In this document: piece by piece, positions 61,677 through 64,000 of the stretch
Layout of the letters: each line of letters begins with the position of its first letter
Numbering within the stretch: position 1 is the stretch's first letter
From: an uncultured Clostridia bacterium
GTDB lineage: Bacteria > Bacillota > Clostridia > Oscillospirales > Ruminococcaceae
Assembly: GCA_947625915.1 (NCBI GenBank)
Contig: CANQPX010000004.1
Span: 31,205-95,204 of the forward strand
Length of the DNA stretch: 64,000 nt
Reading direction: 5' to 3'
The notes under the pieces: generated by a model
Database searches by the model: none
What the model saw: the letters and a program-made list of their open reading frames with translations, nothing else
Told to the model about the DNA's origin: nothing
Translations under genes and position numbers: made by a program

Positions 61677-61717
61677 GGTATTTTACTGCAAATTTTAATG
61701 CGTTTACTGCAAACCCC

Positions 61718-61746
61718 TTGACAAGCTGTTCAAAAATGTGTAAAAT
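61718..61746 (+). promoter_or_regulatory. Promoter of the small lipoprotein genes
   Basis: TTGACA, 17 bases, TAAAAT; one mismatch in the -10. Confidence 0.75.
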
Positions 61747-61750
61747 TTTC

Positions 61751-61773
61751 TTGAACACGCGATCGTGCTTCAA
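61751..61773. promoter_or_regulatory. Dyad just downstream of the -10 (operator candidate)
   Basis: TTGAACACG and CGTGCTTCAA form an inverted repeat with one bulged base around CGAT. It starts 5 bases after the -10, across the expected transcription start, a typical place for a repressor. Confidence 0.45.
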
Positions 61774-61796
61774 ACAGATCAAGGAGGTTTTTTAAT

Positions 61797-62372
61797 ATGA
61801 AAAATAACAAATTTTTATCTTTGCTTGCGGCGGCGTTGGCTGTTGTGTGGTTGGGCGGGTGCAAAACGAATGACATTGAAAATCAAGCTGCACAAGTAAA
61901 CAAGGAGAGCACTGCCGCTACAGAAAAAGTTGAGATCAAAACCATTGAACCGCCGGAAGATGGTTGGACTTTAGAACAATTAAATAATTTTATATACATT
62001 AATGGTATTAATTATAGTTATCCAATTAAATTAAGTGATTTAGGAAAAAATTTTATCGCAGATGATAATATGATTTTGTATAAAAACAAATCATCTTTTG
62101 GCGGTAGTGTAAATGATGATGATATTTATACTTCACTTATGTTTTCAATTAGCGGGAATCAATCAGAAATACCTGATAATATGTTGATCAATATTAACGG
62201 GGTAACCTTGGGAACAGAATTGCAAGACTTATTTGTAAAGCTTGGAAAAGCAGAACCAGAAACACAAGACAGTTTAACAAGAGTTATATATAATATAGAA
62301 AGCCTGACTATAATCTTCATATTGGATGAGGATTCAAAAATAAATATTATTTCAATATCATGGAGGGAATAA
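61797..62372 (+). CDS. Small lipoprotein, unknown function
   Basis: 191 aa. Signal peptide and lipobox VWLGGC (Cys about 22), a short polar linker, then a domain with about 150 residues containing INGINYSYPIKLSDLG and INGVTLGTELQDLF. This looks like a compact two-repeat fold similar to other Clostridial secreted lipoproteins of unknown role. AAGGAGG precedes the ATG. Confidence 0.78.
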   Translation: MKNNKFLSLLAAALAVVWLGGCKTNDIENQAAQVNKESTAATEKVEIKTIEPPEDGWTLEQLNNFIYINGINYSYPIKLSDLGKNFIADDNMILYKNKSSFGGSVNDDDIYTSLMFSISGNQSEIPDNMLININGVTLGTELQDLFVKLGKAEPETQDSLTRVIYNIESLTIIFILDEDSKINIISISWRE

Positions 62373-62374
62373 AA

Positions 62375-63283
62375 ATGAGAAAAAAGCAGTTTTTATCTTT
62401 GCTTGCTGCGGCTGTGCTGATTTGCGGCTTGGTTGGGTGTCAGGCTGATGTTGACACTGGGAAGGTTGATACGGAGCAAACTGTTCAAGAAACTCAACAG
62501 ACTACCGAAACAACGACAAATCAGACTGAACAGCTAATTGATGAAATTGAAACAATTTCCGCGGAAACAACAAGTGATTTGCTTATAGAAACCGAAACGG
62601 AGAAAAATAATAGTAATGACCGTGTGTTTACCATTGACAGCGATGTTTATCCTCTTGATTCCGAGGAGATAACCATAATGATCGATACAAGTATGTATGC
62701 ATATGGTAATTTTCAATATAGCTGTATTGATTTGGAAAACTTAAAAAACTATTCCAATTTAAAAAAACTGAACATATCAAGCTACAATGACGCCGAGGTT
62801 TACTACCCAATAAGTCTTATAAACTGTGAGAGTATCGCCGGTTTGAATAATTTAGAAGAGATTACACTGGGTATGGTTAAATTTGACGATGATTGGCTGA
62901 CCAATATAAATTCCCTAAAGAAGCTGAATATAGAGTGGTGTGAACGTAATTGGGAGTTTTTGCATAATTTACCTCAAGTTGAAACGCTGATACTTTACAG
63001 GTGCGATATAACCGAACTTGATTTTATAAACGACATGAAATCTTTATCCGAATTGTCCCTTACAAATATCGGCATTGAAAAGTTTGAAATTGAGGAAGAG
63101 AATAATTCTGTTAAAAGGCTGACGCTTAGAGAAAATGATTTTACGGATATTTTAGGTATTGCTAAACTTCGTAATTTGGAATATTTGTATATTTCTGAAG
63201 CAAACGACTTTGAAAATCAAATAATGGAATTGGGAAAAAGTTTACCAATGTGCGAAATAAATTTAGTGAAAGAGAGTAATTAA
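62375..63283 (+). CDS. Leucine-rich-repeat lipoprotein
   Basis: 302 aa from the ATG at 62375 (GGAGGG upstream; the track start lies in the preceding gene's end). Lipobox LVGC near residue 24, then a Thr/Glu/Gln-rich linker of about 50 residues. Residues about 110-300 hold irregular leucine-rich repeats (NLKKLNIS, NLEEITLG, SLKKLNIE, QVETLILY, SLSELSLT, NLEYLYIS). Likely a surface binding protein. It begins 3 bases after the previous stop. Confidence 0.82.
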   Translation: MRKKQFLSLLAAAVLICGLVGCQADVDTGKVDTEQTVQETQQTTETTTNQTEQLIDEIETISAETTSDLLIETETEKNNSNDRVFTIDSDVYPLDSEEITIMIDTSMYAYGNFQYSCIDLENLKNYSNLKKLNISSYNDAEVYYPISLINCESIAGLNNLEEITLGMVKFDDDWLTNINSLKKLNIEWCERNWEFLHNLPQVETLILYRCDITELDFINDMKSLSELSLTNIGIEKFEIEEENNSVKRLTLRENDFTDILGIAKLRNLEYLYISEANDFENQIMELGKSLPMCEINLVKESN

Positions 63284-63284
63284 A

Positions 63285-64000
63285 ATGAGTGTAAAAGAAT
63301 TTAGTTTTACAGATAACAATGATGGAACAATTACACGGACTATAGACGGTAACAAATATGTTTATAAAATTTTGGTCAATGATAACATTCCAAAAGATGA
63401 GTCCATTATTGATTATTGTTATTATCAACACGAAGAAAATTTGGTTAAGGAGTTAGATAAAGCTGGAATTGGTGATTGGAGTTTTTGTAGTGGGACTTGT
63501 GTTGCAATGGTTTTAGCTATCAAGTATGGTGATAAAAATATTAAACCCGAAGATGTGATATATTTAAGTGATGAGAGTGGTAATTCAGAACTTAATTGGA
63601 CATGGAAAACAGATGGAAACGGGAACTATTTACTTGACGAAAATAACAAAAAAATTGACAATGGTTTAAAAGATTGGGAAAGAGATAAAGATTCGAATAA
63701 CGATGGCGGACAAGTATACGATAATAGATATTCGGATGAAAAAACGGGAGAATTTAAATATAAATCAATTAACGGTAATTTAGAAAATGATGAGGATTAT
63801 TTAAAAGAAATTAAATCTAATTTGGCAATAGGACAACCTATAATAATACATGTAAGCGGTCATTTTGTGGTTGTAGTTGGGATAGAAGCTAATGTTAGTT
63901 TGGATGATGCTACATTTGAGCAATTAGAGCCTGTTCACATTAAAATAGCATCAAAAATCATAGCTAATGTGAGATTTCCCAAATACATAACATCAAGCTT
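63285..64000 (+). CDS. C39-like cysteine peptidase domain protein (3' truncated)
   Basis: 238 complete codons before the window ends; not in the ORF track because no stop is reached. A candidate catalytic Cys is in FCSGTCVAMVLA (about 68), which matches the C39 pattern CGPxCxAM with GP replaced. A candidate His is in GHFVVVVGIE (about 193), preceded by IGQPIIIHV. No signal peptide, lipobox or membrane span is seen, so it is cytoplasmic or an effector-type product. It starts 2 bases after the LRR gene stop, so it is likely co-transcribed. Confidence 0.7.
   Translation, partial: MSVKEFSFTDNNDGTITRTIDGNKYVYKILVNDNIPKDESIIDYCYYQHEENLVKELDKAGIGDWSFCSGTCVAMVLAIKYGDKNIKPEDVIYLSDESGNSELNWTWKTDGNGNYLLDENNKKIDNGLKDWERDKDSNNDGGQVYDNRYSDEKTGEFKYKSINGNLENDEDYLKEIKSNLAIGQPIIIHVSGHFVVVVGIEANVSLDDATFEQLEPVHIKIASKIIANVRFPKYITSS

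Noticed and set aside
1-64000. CRISPR arrays, tRNA, rRNA, prophage or transposase genes
   Set aside because: No regularly spaced repeats, cloverleaf-like segments or recombinase motifs were seen on either strand by eye; a tRNAscan or CRISPR search would be decisive.

Overview
The window looks like chromosomal DNA from a Gram-positive anaerobic gut Clostridium relative, most likely an Oscillospiraceae/Ruminococcus-type plant-fibre degrader. This is inferred from strong AGGAGG-type ribosome binding sites, lipobox lipoproteins, LplB/LplC sugar transporters with MsmX-type ATPases, CotH and VTC proteins, and several textbook TTGACA-17-TATAAT promoters. No rRNA, tRNA, CRISPR array, transposase or integrase was seen.

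Bases 1-23,000 (+) form one long pectin/uronate locus. An oligosaccharide ABC importer (two permeases, a 741-aa binding lipoprotein, two separate ATPases) is interleaved with four unassigned small membrane proteins. GH28 and GH105 enzymes cut polygalacturonate or rhamnogalacturonan products. KduI, KduD, KdgK and KdgA take the unsaturated uronate to pyruvate and glyceraldehyde-3-phosphate, and UxaC, UxaB and UxaA bring galacturonate/glucuronate into the same KDG pool. A TIM-barrel isomerase, an AEC carrier, a MATE exporter and a KdgA-VOC fusion add unassigned functions.

Bases 23,000-35,000 hold a CmpB-like membrane protein, a large FtsA/PilM-like ATPase with an N-terminal AT-hook, a tandem pair of TrkA/RCK proteins, a GH35 beta-galactosidase behind a consensus promoter, an orphan TrpX-like binding lipoprotein, a DUF1294 protein, an HD-domain protein and a GH2 beta-mannosidase.

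Bases 35,000-42,300 (-) hold a queuosine-precursor operon (queD, queE, folE, queC, an unusual HTH/deca-GX3/alpha-CTD protein, queF). A consensus promoter, a preQ1-type riboswitch candidate and an intrinsic terminator precede it. Upstream on the same strand is a VTC/DUF4956/CotH trio.

Bases 42,300-49,100 (+) hold a GGDEF/EAL c-di-GMP protein and a copper operon (csoR, copA, copZ-like, DUF1858) with two CsoR-type operators. Bases 49,200-54,300 (-) hold an FtsX-type ABC transporter followed by its response regulator and histidine kinase.

Bases 54,300-64,000 (+) look clearly more AT-rich. They hold a NUDIX hydrolase beside a DUF402-HAD fusion, a lactococcin-972-like ABC export operon ending in a propeller-like/solute-binding lipoprotein, two small lipoproteins (one with leucine-rich repeats) and a truncated C39-like cysteine peptidase at the edge.

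The most unusual structure is a dispersed element of about 270 bp present three times (23,883 +; 30,369 -; 45,280 +). It is built of about seven consecutive hairpins. Stem sequences differ between copies by paired, compensating changes, while most loops and a roughly 48-nt single-stranded leader are conserved. Each copy lies just downstream of a gene and on that gene's strand. I do not recognise it; it behaves like a structured RNA or a hairpin-based mobile element.
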